Assembly (NCBI GenBank): GCA_910577495.1
Contig: CAJTML010000037.1
Location: forward strand, 1 to 17,352
DNA from: an uncultured Eggerthellaceae bacterium
GTDB taxonomy: Bacteria; Actinomycetota; Coriobacteriia; Coriobacteriales; Eggerthellaceae
DNA: 17,352 nucleotides
Direction of reading: 5' to 3'
Part shown: positions 8,076 to 15,136 of the stretch, one piece after another
How the letters are laid out: every line of letters starts with the position of its first letter
Numbering within the stretch: the stretch's first letter is position 1
Notes under the pieces: model-generated
Database searches by the model: none
What the model was told of the DNA's origin: nothing
The model's input: only the letters and a program-made list of their open reading frames with translations
Translations under genes and position numbers: made by a program

Positions 8076-8095
8076 GCACGAGGAAAGGGGCAGGT

Positions 8096-10471
8096 GTGAC
8101 TGATACGAATAAAGAACCCATGTTGGGGAAAGCGCCTGCAGAGCAAAGTAAAAAACAGACGGTGCACGAGAGTTTGGGGCATCCGCATGTCATGCCAAAG
8201 TCGTTCGCCCCTGAGGCGAAAATGACCGAGCATCGCGTCTTTACGCCCGAGGAGCGCTTTGAAGAATTACAGCGTCTGACCTCAGTCTATCTATCCGAAG
8301 AAGATGAAGCGCTGCTGGCGAAAGCCTTCACCTTTGCCTCTGAGGCGCATGCGGGGCAGTGTCGCAAGAGCGGTGAGCCGTTTATTGCGCATCCCGTTGA
8401 AGTGGCCATTATTCTGGCGGACTTGCGCATGGACGTAGAGACGCTGTGCGCGGCGTTGTTGCATGATACCGTGGAGGACACGAGCGTGACGTCTGCGCAG
8501 GTTGCCGAAGAGTTTAATCCGCAAATTGCGCAGCTGGTTGACGGCGTGACTAAAATTACGCGTATTGAGGTTGAAAGTTTGACCGATGAGCAGGCGGCCA
8601 CTATGCGCAAGATGTTTGTTGCGATGAGCAAAGACATTCGTGTGGTGGTTATTAAGCTGGCCGACCGCTTGCATAACATGCGCACACTGGGTGCACTTCG
8701 CGAAGACAGGCGTATCTTTAAATCACGCGAAACCCTTGAGATTTACGCGCCGATTGCACACCGTTTAGGCATCAATTCCATCAAATGGGAGCTTGAAGAC
8801 TTGGCGTTCTACTACATGGAGCCCAACAAATTCAAGCAGGTCTCACGCATGGTGACCGAAAGTCGCGCCAGCCGAGAAGACTACCTTGACCAGATCATCT
8901 CCATCCTGCACGAAGAGATGGATAAGGTTGGTATCCAAGCCCAGATTATGGGCAGACCTAAGCATCTGTATTCTATCTACCAAAAGATGACGAAAAAGGG
9001 CAAGGGCTTCTCTGAGATCTATGACCTGATTGCGGTGCGCGTGATCGTCAAAACCGTGCGCGATTGCTATTCGGCGCTTGGTGCGGTTCATACGCTGTGG
9101 CACCCCATGCCGGGCAGGTTTAAAGACTACATTGCCATGCCCAAGTTCAACATGTACCAAAGCTTGCATACCACCGTCATCGGTCCTGCGGGCAGGCCGC
9201 TTGAAGTGCAGATTCGCACTGAAGACATGCATCATCAGAGCGAATATGGCGTTGCGGCGCACTGGCGCTACAAGGAAAAGGGCGGCAAGGGCTCGGGCGA
9301 CGCGCTTGATCAGCAGCTTGCATGGCTTCGCCAGATGGTTGACTGGCAAGATGAGTCGCAGGATTCGCGCGAGTTTTTGAAGGACCTCAAGGTTGACCTG
9401 GCACCAACTGAGGTGTTCGTCTTCACGCCAAAAGGCGAGGTCATGAGCTTGCGCGCTGGTTCCACGCCGGTGGACTTTGCCTACGCTATTCACACTGAAG
9501 TCGGAAACCACTGCGTGGGCGCGAAGGTAAACGGCTCCATCGTGCCGCTCTCGTATGAGCTGCAGCTGGGAGACCGCGTAGAGGTGCTCACGCAGAAAAG
9601 CGCCAGCCCTTCGCGTGACTGGCTCAATTTGGTGAAGACTCCTTCGGCGCGCAACAAGATTCGCTCTTACTTCAGCAAGATCAGTCGCGGCGATGACCTG
9701 CAAAATGGTCGCGACAAACTGACGCGCGAAATGCGCAAACACGGCTTGGGCATTTCCAGCGCACAGTCCATGCGCGCCATGAAGGCTGTGGCCGACACGC
9801 TAGGCTTCAACGACGCAGACGACATGCTTGTCCATATCGGTACCGGCAAAGAGAGTGCCACGCACGTGGCAAACCGCCTGCTCAAGATCTTGGTGGACAA
9901 AGGAAACGAAGCCGAAGAGGGCTTGAGCTCACTGGCGGGTGCTATGTCTACGGGCAAGTTGCCGCCTATGATCACGAGCGTCAAGCATCCCAAAAAGCAT
10001 GAAGCGCACACGTCAAATGGTGTGGTCGTCAAAGGTATTGATGACGTGCTCGTGCGTCTTTCGCGCTGCTGCAATCCCGTGCCTGGAGATGAGATTTTGG
10101 GCTTTGTGACCCGCGGGCGCGGCGTGTCGGTGCATCGTGCAGATTGCCCCAACGCTAAAGACCTCATGCAATCTCCCGAGCGCATTATTGAAGTGTCGTG
10201 GGAGCGCGACATGCCCAAAAACACCTCGTTTAAGGTGGAGGTATTTATTGACGCGCTTGACCGCATGGGGCTGTTGCGCGACATCGTCGTGGTGCTGTCC
10301 GAAATGGGTGCAAACGTGCTTTCGTCCACCACGACATCACACCGAGACGGTATGGTTGAAATGCGCTTTTTGTTCCAGGTCTCTGACGTTTCAATCATTG
10401 ATACGATCATCAAAAAACTGAGCACCGTTGAAGGCGTGTTCGACGCACGCCGTATGGTGCCCAATAAATAG
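8096..10471 (+). CDS. rel: Bifunctional (p)ppGpp synthetase/hydrolase Rel (RSH)
   Basis: A long RSH enzyme that makes and degrades (p)ppGpp in the stringent response, acting on the ribosome. It is 791 aa, the usual length of actinobacterial Rel. The hydrolase HD domain shows H99, H123-D124 (in LLHDTVEDT) and D190 (KLADRLHNM), so hydrolysis should be active. The synthetase domain (about 285-395) has RFKD at 341-344, the RXKD form typical of bifunctional enzymes rather than the EXDD of RelA, plus YQSLHT at 354-359 and VQIRTEDMHH at 371-380. A TGS domain follows at about 437-500, then the conserved-cysteine/zinc-finger domain with C658, C659, H680 and C684, and an ACT domain from about 711 to the end. 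It starts at GTG 8096 after AGGAAAGGGG (8081-8090). It has about 50 charged residues before the HD domain. It lies 20 bases after recJQ and 17 bases before the MBL gene, so it is probably co-transcribed. Confidence 0.96.
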   Translation: MTDTNKEPMLGKAPAEQSKKQTVHESLGHPHVMPKSFAPEAKMTEHRVFTPEERFEELQRLTSVYLSEEDEALLAKAFTFASEAHAGQCRKSGEPFIAHPVEVAIILADLRMDVETLCAALLHDTVEDTSVTSAQVAEEFNPQIAQLVDGVTKITRIEVESLTDEQAATMRKMFVAMSKDIRVVVIKLADRLHNMRTLGALREDRRIFKSRETLEIYAPIAHRLGINSIKWELEDLAFYYMEPNKFKQVSRMVTESRASREDYLDQIISILHEEMDKVGIQAQIMGRPKHLYSIYQKMTKKGKGFSEIYDLIAVRVIVKTVRDCYSALGAVHTLWHPMPGRFKDYIAMPKFNMYQSLHTTVIGPAGRPLEVQIRTEDMHHQSEYGVAAHWRYKEKGGKGSGDALDQQLAWLRQMVDWQDESQDSREFLKDLKVDLAPTEVFVFTPKGEVMSLRAGSTPVDFAYAIHTEVGNHCVGAKVNGSIVPLSYELQLGDRVEVLTQKSASPSRDWLNLVKTPSARNKIRSYFSKISRGDDLQNGRDKLTREMRKHGLGISSAQSMRAMKAVADTLGFNDADDMLVHIGTGKESATHVANRLLKILVDKGNEAEEGLSSLAGAMSTGKLPPMITSVKHPKKHEAHTSNGVVVKGIDDVLVRLSRCCNPVPGDEILGFVTRGRGVSVHRADCPNAKDLMQSPERIIEVSWERDMPKNTSFKVEVFIDALDRMGLLRDIVVVLSEMGANVLSSTTTSHRDGMVEMRFLFQVSDVSIIDTIIKKLSTVEGVFDARRMVPNK

Positions 10472-10488
10472 GCGAAAGGAAACAGTAC

Positions 10489-11157
10489 ATGGCACGCGCA
10501 TATTCCATCGAAGGTGCTTGCGTTGATATTGACGTGGTCATTTTGGGTGCACTTGAAAACAACGATTACATCATCTCCGATGGGCAGACTACGCTGGTGG
10601 TGGATCCCACGTGTGAACCTCAGACCATTTTGGCCGCGGTTGGGGAGCGCTCGGTGGATGCTATCGTGCTCACGCATGCGCACTTTGACCACTGTGGTGC
10701 AGCGCGCGAGCTTCGCCAGCTGACCGAAGCGCCTGTCATTGCCTCAGCTATTGATGCGCAAATTATTAGTGGCGAAAAACCCATTCCTGCAGATGGTCGC
10801 CCCTTTGATACGTGTGAAGTAGATGTGCGTGTGAGCGATGGCGACGTCATTGAAATTGGGACGATGCCCTGGAAGGTGCTTTTGACCCCGGGTCACAGCA
10901 AAGGCAGTATGTGCTTGTATCTGGTGCCGCAGTTTGGCAACCACCCAGAAGGCGCTCCGGTGCTCATTTCAGGAGACACGCTTTTTGAGGGCACCATTGG
11001 GCGTACCGATTTTTCGGGTGGCAGCGTGGAAGAGATGCGTGCGTCGCTGAAACACTTGGCGGTGCTTCCCGATGAGACGTGCGTGTTGCCAGGACACGGT
11101 AATCCCACAACGATAGGTGCTGAGCGCAGGCGCGTCTTTGCGACCTATGCGCGCTAA
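10489..11157 (+). CDS. Metallo-beta-lactamase-fold hydrolase, glyoxalase II-like
   Basis: A cytoplasmic zinc hydrolase of 222 aa. All metal ligands of the fold are present: THAHFDH (H63, H65, D67, H68), H136 in TPGHSKGS, D163 in ISGDTLFEGTIGRTD, and H203 in LPGHGNPTTIG. The GDTLFEGTIGRTD segment is typical of the short GloC/YcbL-type glyoxalase II group, which lacks the C-terminal glutathione-binding domain of classical GloB. The true substrate (an S-acyl thiol or other thioester) cannot be told from the sequence, and actinobacteria may not use glutathione. The ATG at 10489 has AAAGGA (10475-10480) upstream and lies 17 bases after rel. MBL proteins of this type are also found next to rel in Firmicutes. 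Confidence 0.88.
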   Translation: MARAYSIEGACVDIDVVILGALENNDYIISDGQTTLVVDPTCEPQTILAAVGERSVDAIVLTHAHFDHCGAARELRQLTEAPVIASAIDAQIISGEKPIPADGRPFDTCEVDVRVSDGDVIEIGTMPWKVLLTPGHSKGSMCLYLVPQFGNHPEGAPVLISGDTLFEGTIGRTDFSGGSVEEMRASLKHLAVLPDETCVLPGHGNPTTIGAERRRVFATYAR

Positions 11158-11232
11158 GGGGAGCGCTTAGCTTCTAACTTACCAATTGTGTAACCTTTTG
11201 AATAGTCAGGGGTAAAGCGGTTTGCTTTGCGC

Positions 11233-11238
11233 TACACT
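11233..11238 (+). promoter_or_regulatory. Possible -10 element of the phosphate transporter gene
   Basis: TACACT fits the TAnnnT -10 pattern and is well placed, about 40 bases before the GTG start at 11280. No good -35 is seen at 16-18 bases upstream, so the call is weak. The preceding stretch 11158-11232 shows no clear terminator. Confidence 0.3.
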
Positions 11239-11279
11239 ATTGAATCACCGCAATGTTTATAGCGTGTGGAAGGATGCTT

Positions 11280-12332
11280 GTGACTATTGAGTGGGCCACC
11301 TTTGTTGCTCAGCTTATGTCAAACCCTGTTTTGATTGTGGTAACGCTGCTCAACATTGGCGTTATCATCGTAAACGGCGCCACTGATGCGCCGAATGCTA
11401 TTGCAACGGTCGTTTCTACGCGCGCAATGCGCCCTTGTGCAGCAATCATCATGGCTGCAATCTGCAACTTTGTGGGCTTGTTTGTCGTCTCGCTCTTTAC
11501 CGCCGCAGTTGCAGCAACCATCTTTAACATGGTTGATTTTGGCGGCAACTCCGAACACGCGCTGGTGGCACTGATGGCTGCTATGGTGGCTATTATCGTC
11601 TGGGGTACGGTTGCGTGGTATTTCGGTATTCCTACTTCGCAAAGTCATTCACTCATTGCTGGTTTGACCGGTGCGGCTATTGCGTTGCAGGGCAGCTTTG
11701 ATGCTATCAATGGTGCTGAGTGGATCAAAGTAATCTACGGCATTTTGCTCTCAACACTGCTCGGCTTTTTCTTGGGATGGATCAACTCCAAAGTCATTGT
11801 GCGACTCTTTCGCGATACTGACCGTCATAAGAGTGCGGCGGCATTTCGTCGTGCGCAGATTCTTTCTGGCGCGGGCGTTGCCTTTATGCACGGTGCCCAA
11901 GACGGCCAGAAGTTCATGAGTATTTTCGTGCTTGCTATCACGCTTGCCACCGGCATGGGGCAGGCTGATAACATGACGCTGCCGGTATGGCTGATGCTTT
12001 TGTGCGCGTTGAACATGGGTATTGGCACCGCAGTTGGCGGCGAGCGCATTATTAAAAGCGTTGGCATGGACATGGTAAAACTTGAGCCGTTCCAAGGCTT
12101 CGCGGCATCGCTTGCAACGTTTTTCTGCCTCATGCTTTCAACGTTTGCAGGCCTTCCTGTTTCCACGACGCACACCAATACAACCGCTATCATGGGTGTT
12201 GGTGCGGCGAAGCGTAAAAGCGCAGTTAAGTGGAGCATTGCAATTGATATGGTCAAGACATGGGTACTCACATTCCCCGGCTGCGGCCTTCTGGGATTTG
12301 CGTTTGCTCACTTGTTCTTAATGGTGTTGTAG
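11280..12332 (+). CDS. pit: Inorganic phosphate transporter, PiT family
   Basis: An integral membrane symporter for phosphate (usually as a metal-phosphate complex with H+ or Na+). The protein is 350 aa and mostly hydrophobic, with about ten membrane segments. The two inverted PiT signature repeats are visible: NGATDAPNAIATV from residue 32, and MHGAQDGQKFMSI near 203-215. The conserved GIPTSQSHSLIAG loop is at about 115-127, with its counterpart GLPVSTTHTNT at about 290-300. The start is GTG 11280, because GGAAGGA (11268-11274) is ideally spaced before it. An upstream in-frame ATG (11253) has no ribosome site, and an ATG at 11274 overlaps the site itself. It is followed after 48 bases by a DUF47 gene, the usual accessory partner. 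The transporter assignment is firm; the coupling ion is unknown. Confidence 0.92.
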   Translation: MTIEWATFVAQLMSNPVLIVVTLLNIGVIIVNGATDAPNAIATVVSTRAMRPCAAIIMAAICNFVGLFVVSLFTAAVAATIFNMVDFGGNSEHALVALMAAMVAIIVWGTVAWYFGIPTSQSHSLIAGLTGAAIALQGSFDAINGAEWIKVIYGILLSTLLGFFLGWINSKVIVRLFRDTDRHKSAAAFRRAQILSGAGVAFMHGAQDGQKFMSIFVLAITLATGMGQADNMTLPVWLMLLCALNMGIGTAVGGERIIKSVGMDMVKLEPFQGFAASLATFFCLMLSTFAGLPVSTTHTNTTAIMGVGAAKRKSAVKWSIAIDMVKTWVLTFPGCGLLGFAFAHLFLMVL

Positions 12333-12344
12333 GCGCAAAGGGAT

Positions 12345-12375
12345 GTACCTTTTGTAGGTCTGGTACTAAAAGGAG
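12345..12375 (+). promoter_or_regulatory. Possible RNA hairpin masking the ribosome site of the DUF47 gene
   Basis: In the 48-base spacer between pit and the DUF47 gene, CCTTTT (12348-12353) is complementary to AAAAGG (12368-12373), which is the core of the AAAAGGAG ribosome site. A competing pairing, GTACC (12345-12349) with GGTAC (12362-12366), shares two bases with the first, so the two helices exclude each other. This could tune translation of the downstream gene relative to pit. Both stems are short (5-6 bp) and might be chance. Confidence 0.3.
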
Positions 12376-12380
12376 CTCAT

Positions 12381-13010
12381 ATGGGCAAGAAAAATCGGTT
12401 TGATTACTTCGACGCTTTCGAAAAGCAAACGGAGCTGGCCGTACAAGAGGCGCAGATTCTCATTGAGGCCATTGACGAATTCACGGATGCGCAAGGCCTG
12501 TTTAAGGTCATGGAGCGTGCTCATGAAATTGAGCACGAAGGTGACCAAATTACCCACGCGGTCTTTAAGGCGGTTGCCACAGACTTCATGACGCCCATTG
12601 AGCGCGAAGACATTATTGAACTGGTGTATATGCTGGATACGATTCTTGATTATATCGAAGACGTTGTGCAGCGTTTTTATATGTATGACGTGCATCTTAT
12701 GTATCCGGATGCCCACGAATTTGCCTGCCTCATCAAGAAGAGCTGCGAGGCGCTTGACAGAGCAATGGAGGACTTCCGCAACTTCAAGAAGTCTAAGACG
12801 TTTAAGCAGCGCATCATTGACGTGAACACCTATGAGGAAGAGGGCGACCAGCTGTTTATGCACGTCATTCGCCGTCTTCATACCGATGATCGCGAAAACC
12901 CCATGCGCGTGCTGGTGTGGTCGCAGATCTTTGAGCGCATGGAGCGCTGCTGTGATGCGTGCGAACATGCCGCAGACACCATGAACAACATCTTGCTCAA
13001 AAACGTCTAA
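12381..13010 (+). CDS. DUF47/PhoU-like protein (Pit accessory protein)
   Basis: A 209-aa soluble, all-helical, highly charged protein of the UPF0111/DUF47 family, a relative of PhoU. Two copies of the PhoU-type metal-binding signature are visible, EHEGDQITHAV at about 51-61 and YEEEGDQLFMHV at about 151-162, one in each three-helix half. TPIEREDIIEL at 71-81 is also characteristic of the family. Members are encoded beside PiT transporters and are thought to control or assist phosphate transport. Here the ATG follows AAAAGGAG (12368-12375) and the gene lies 48 bases after pit, so the two are almost certainly one transcript. The 3' end lies 19 bases from the end of the convergent TRIC gene. Confidence 0.9.
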   Translation: MGKKNRFDYFDAFEKQTELAVQEAQILIEAIDEFTDAQGLFKVMERAHEIEHEGDQITHAVFKAVATDFMTPIEREDIIELVYMLDTILDYIEDVVQRFYMYDVHLMYPDAHEFACLIKKSCEALDRAMEDFRNFKKSKTFKQRIIDVNTYEEEGDQLFMHVIRRLHTDDRENPMRVLVWSQIFERMERCCDACEHAADTMNNILLKNV

Positions 13011-13029
13011 GCGCTGTTATCGAAGCATT

Positions 13030-14043
13030 TTAGAACTCATACGGATTGTCGCTTGGCTCGAAGGGATCCCGCTCAGGGGTCTCTTCTTGTGTCTTGCCAA
13101 AAAGCTGGTGGAGCTCTTCACGACTCACGACGATGCGATCAGACGGGTCAGCAACTGCCTGGGCTATTTGATCAGTTTGGTCGGCATCTTTGGCGCGCGC
13201 CTTGGCTGTTTCGCCTTTTGTGGGGTGCACTTTTGGCGCAGCTGCCACAGGGGCTTCGCTTGTGGTCGTGGCAGTGGGTGCGGGGTGTTCGCCGTGGAGG
13301 CGCCTCCAGAAGCGCGCGAGTTTTTCGTAGGAGTGACGCTCTTTGTCGCGCTGCACTTTGCCCTTGGGCGGCTTCATGCGAGAAGCCACCGACTTGACGG
13401 GTTTGGTGATGACGTTTGAGTAGTCACGCGGCGGGCGCGTTTTGAACCCGAAGAACAGCGACGCATAACGCACGCCCAGTACAAGTGCCACGCAGGTGGG
13501 AGCGGCATAATCGCTCAGGATGTGGTTTTGGCGCATGAGCGCAAAGACCAAGCTGCCCATAAGCGCGGCTGAGCCATAGAGCGGGCCGGTTTGGAATGCC
13601 TCGGGCTCGCGGTTCATGCAGATGTCGCGGCAAATGCCGCCGCCAACAGCGGTAATGGTTCCCAAAATGGTAGCGGGAATGATATCTAAGCCTGCAGACA
13701 TTGACTTACCCACACTAACAATTGCCCAGAGAGCAACTGAGAGGTTGTCCAACAAATCCACAATGGGGTCCAGATAGGTTGTCAGCTTACCGAAGTAAAA
13801 TACGACCACGCCTGCAATGACGCAGGCAAGGATAAGCGAGGGCTTCTGAAACGCGTAAATGCCATATTGCTGCAGCAAAATATCGCGAATAATACCGCCA
13901 GCCAGACCGGTGACAATAGCAATACAAGCCACGCCAAACAGGTCGTAGCGCGCACGCACGGCCGACATAGCACCTGATAAGCCACCGGTTAGTGATGCGG
14001 CAAGCTCAAGCCAAAATGGTATGGTAAGGACAACTTCTAGCAT
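13030..14043 (-). CDS. TRIC/UPF0126 family membrane protein with long hydrophilic C-terminal tail
   Basis: A predicted trimeric intracellular cation-type (TRIC) channel of the UPF0126/YicG family, in the cytoplasmic membrane. Residues 1-200 carry seven hydrophobic segments arranged as two repeats. The repeats contain the family motifs GGIIRD at 49-54 and GGGICRD at 134-140, which mark the kinked pore helices. Standard prokaryotic members are about 200-220 aa. This one is 337 aa, because residues from about 202 on form a tail that is basic at first, then rich in Ala/Pro/Thr, then acidic, and ends in PSDNPYEF; it contains no hydrophobic segment. The ATG is only 3 bases after the stop of the phospholipase-like gene and has only a weak AGAAGAT-like site inside that gene, so translational coupling is likely. 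Potassium permeability is known for prokaryotic TRICs; function here is inferred. Confidence 0.87.
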   Translation of the reverse strand: MLEVVLTIPFWLELAASLTGGLSGAMSAVRARYDLFGVACIAIVTGLAGGIIRDILLQQYGIYAFQKPSLILACVIAGVVVFYFGKLTTYLDPIVDLLDNLSVALWAIVSVGKSMSAGLDIIPATILGTITAVGGGICRDICMNREPEAFQTGPLYGSAALMGSLVFALMRQNHILSDYAAPTCVALVLGVRYASLFFGFKTRPPRDYSNVITKPVKSVASRMKPPKGKVQRDKERHSYEKLARFWRRLHGEHPAPTATTTSEAPVAAAPKVHPTKGETAKARAKDADQTDQIAQAVADPSDRIVVSREELHQLFGKTQEETPERDPFEPSDNPYEF

Positions 14044-14046
14044 CTT

Positions 14047-15015
14047 TTAATCTTCTAGGTCTGAGACCGCAACAACCACAGCCACGGTGGGCTCTCCCGA
14101 GAAATTCAAATCTTTCGTGAGGGTGTGGGCTGAATGGATGTCGAAGTCTTCTTTATCAAACACCAGCACTGAACGTTTAGCGTTCGATAATGCCTGATGA
14201 TAGATGTCCCAGAAACCGTCGGTGCGCACTTCGTCGGTAAAAGGATTTTTCCACGGATGATGATTGCGGTTGTCAAACGTGCTCTCATGCAGCTCAATGG
14301 GTCGGTGACTCATTGACTGGAAAAAAGAGTGGGGGCGCAGCGTGCGCTCAAGCGTGCCCACCACTGCACGTTTCATGCCTGAGGGCGAATAGAACGCGCG
14401 CTGTACGAGGCGAAAATCTCGCACTGAGCGCTCGAACAAGTCTTGCGGAATCGTGGCGCCGAAGACCACCATGGCCACATAGGCATACATTTTTGAAATC
14501 ACGCGCAAAACTTCGTCACTTGCTTTGAGGATTGCGGTTGAGGGATTGAAGTTGCTGATGGTCTGCTGGCGTTTGTTGTAGAGCACCAGCTCATCAAGTT
14601 CGCTCTCAATGACGGCGTGCACCTCAGAGGCGTGGCTGCGATCCAGATCGGGCTCGCCGGCATCACAGATGGTGTATTCGTGATAGTAGACAAACGGATG
14701 CATGGCTGAGTCAAGCAGGTAGTGACACAAAAAGCCAAGTGCATACGCGCGGCCAATGGCCTCTTCGCTCTCTGACAAAACAGAGAGTGACGACTTAAAG
14801 GCCGCAAGCACTTCAGCTGGGTTTTCGTGGTGAAGCTTGGAGCCAAGGCGGTTGTACTTCGCCAGCGAGGGGCTTACCACGCAGTAAAAGAGCGGGTCAG
14901 GCCCTTGGTTTCCCAGCAGAAACGCGTCTGCTTCGTCCTTAGAGCCGCCAATGGTGGTGTAGAGGGTATCGTAGACGTCGCGCCCAAAAAAGTCATGAGT
15001 GATAATTGCAGGCAT
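14047..15015 (-). CDS. Zinc-dependent phospholipase C family protein
   Basis: A 322-aa protein with the N-terminal pattern of the bacterial zinc-dependent phospholipase C/S1-P1-like family. ITHDFFGRDVYD starts at residue 5 (His7), GNQGPDPLFY is at 35-44, and the zinc-ligand pattern HxxxDxxxH is at H98, D102 and H106 in the segment GFLCHYLLDSAMHPFVYY. Unlike secreted phospholipase toxins it has no signal peptide, so it probably acts in the cytoplasm. Many such proteins in Firmicutes and Actinobacteria have no tested substrate. A GGAG site (minus strand, at 15023-15026) is well placed before the ATG at 15015. It is the first gene of a two-gene unit with the TRIC-type channel and is transcribed away from the MFS gene. 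The family call is good, but the activity is not established. Confidence 0.8.
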   Translation of the reverse strand: MPAIITHDFFGRDVYDTLYTTIGGSKDEADAFLLGNQGPDPLFYCVVSPSLAKYNRLGSKLHHENPAEVLAAFKSSLSVLSESEEAIGRAYALGFLCHYLLDSAMHPFVYYHEYTICDAGEPDLDRSHASEVHAVIESELDELVLYNKRQQTISNFNPSTAILKASDEVLRVISKMYAYVAMVVFGATIPQDLFERSVRDFRLVQRAFYSPSGMKRAVVGTLERTLRPHSFFQSMSHRPIELHESTFDNRNHHPWKNPFTDEVRTDGFWDIYHQALSNAKRSVLVFDKEDFDIHSAHTLTKDLNFSGEPTVAVVVAVSDLED

Positions 15016-15043
15016 CGTTTCGCTCCGTTTCCGCAGTGTCGGG

Positions 15044-15072
15044 GTAACGTTGTTTGCTCAATCATATACAAT
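15044..15072 (+). promoter_or_regulatory. Probable promoter of the MFS gene
   Basis: TACAAT (15067-15072, five of six matches) is a good -10 on the plus strand. A weak GTAACG (15044-15049) lies 17 bases upstream as the -35. The -10 overlaps the inner edge of the inverted repeat. Transcription would start near 15079, leaving a leader of about 58 bases. Confidence 0.4.
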
Positions 15073-15079
15073 GAGCAAA
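15053..15079. promoter_or_regulatory. 8-bp inverted repeat in divergent promoter region (candidate operator)
   Basis: TTTGCTCA (15053-15060) and TGAGCAAA (15072-15079) form a perfect 8-bp inverted repeat with an 11-base AT-rich spacer, midway between the divergent starts at 15015 and 15137. The spacer and inner edge contain candidate -10 boxes for both strands: TACAAT (15067-15072, + strand) and TATGAT (15067-15062, - strand). The geometry is that of a dimeric repressor site that could control both transcripts. No regulator gene is present in the window. Confidence 0.5.
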
Positions 15080-15089
15080 GCTTTGTTTA
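15062..15089 (-). promoter_or_regulatory. Probable promoter of the phospholipase-TRIC unit
   Basis: On the minus strand TAAACA (15089-15084, four of six matches to TTGACA) is followed after 16 bases by TATGAT (15067-15062, five of six matches to TATAAT). It would give a leader of about 40 bases before the ATG at 15015 and overlaps the inverted repeat. Confidence 0.45.
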
Positions 15090-15136
15090 GTAACTGGATT
15101 ACTCCGAAATGAAAACAACAGAAAGGCAAGGTTGTC

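Noticed and set aside
9667..10692. Long minus-strand open frame of 341 codons opposite rel and the MBL gene
   Set aside because: It spans two real genes and their junction with no family motif or ribosome site; a shadow frame.
11253..11279. ATG 11253 or ATG 11274 as start of the phosphate transporter
   Set aside because: The first lacks a ribosome site and the second overlaps it; GTG 11280 is correctly placed after GGAAGGA.
13011..13029. Bidirectional terminator between the convergent DUF47 and TRIC genes
   Set aside because: The 19-base gap holds only a 3-bp stem and no T-run.
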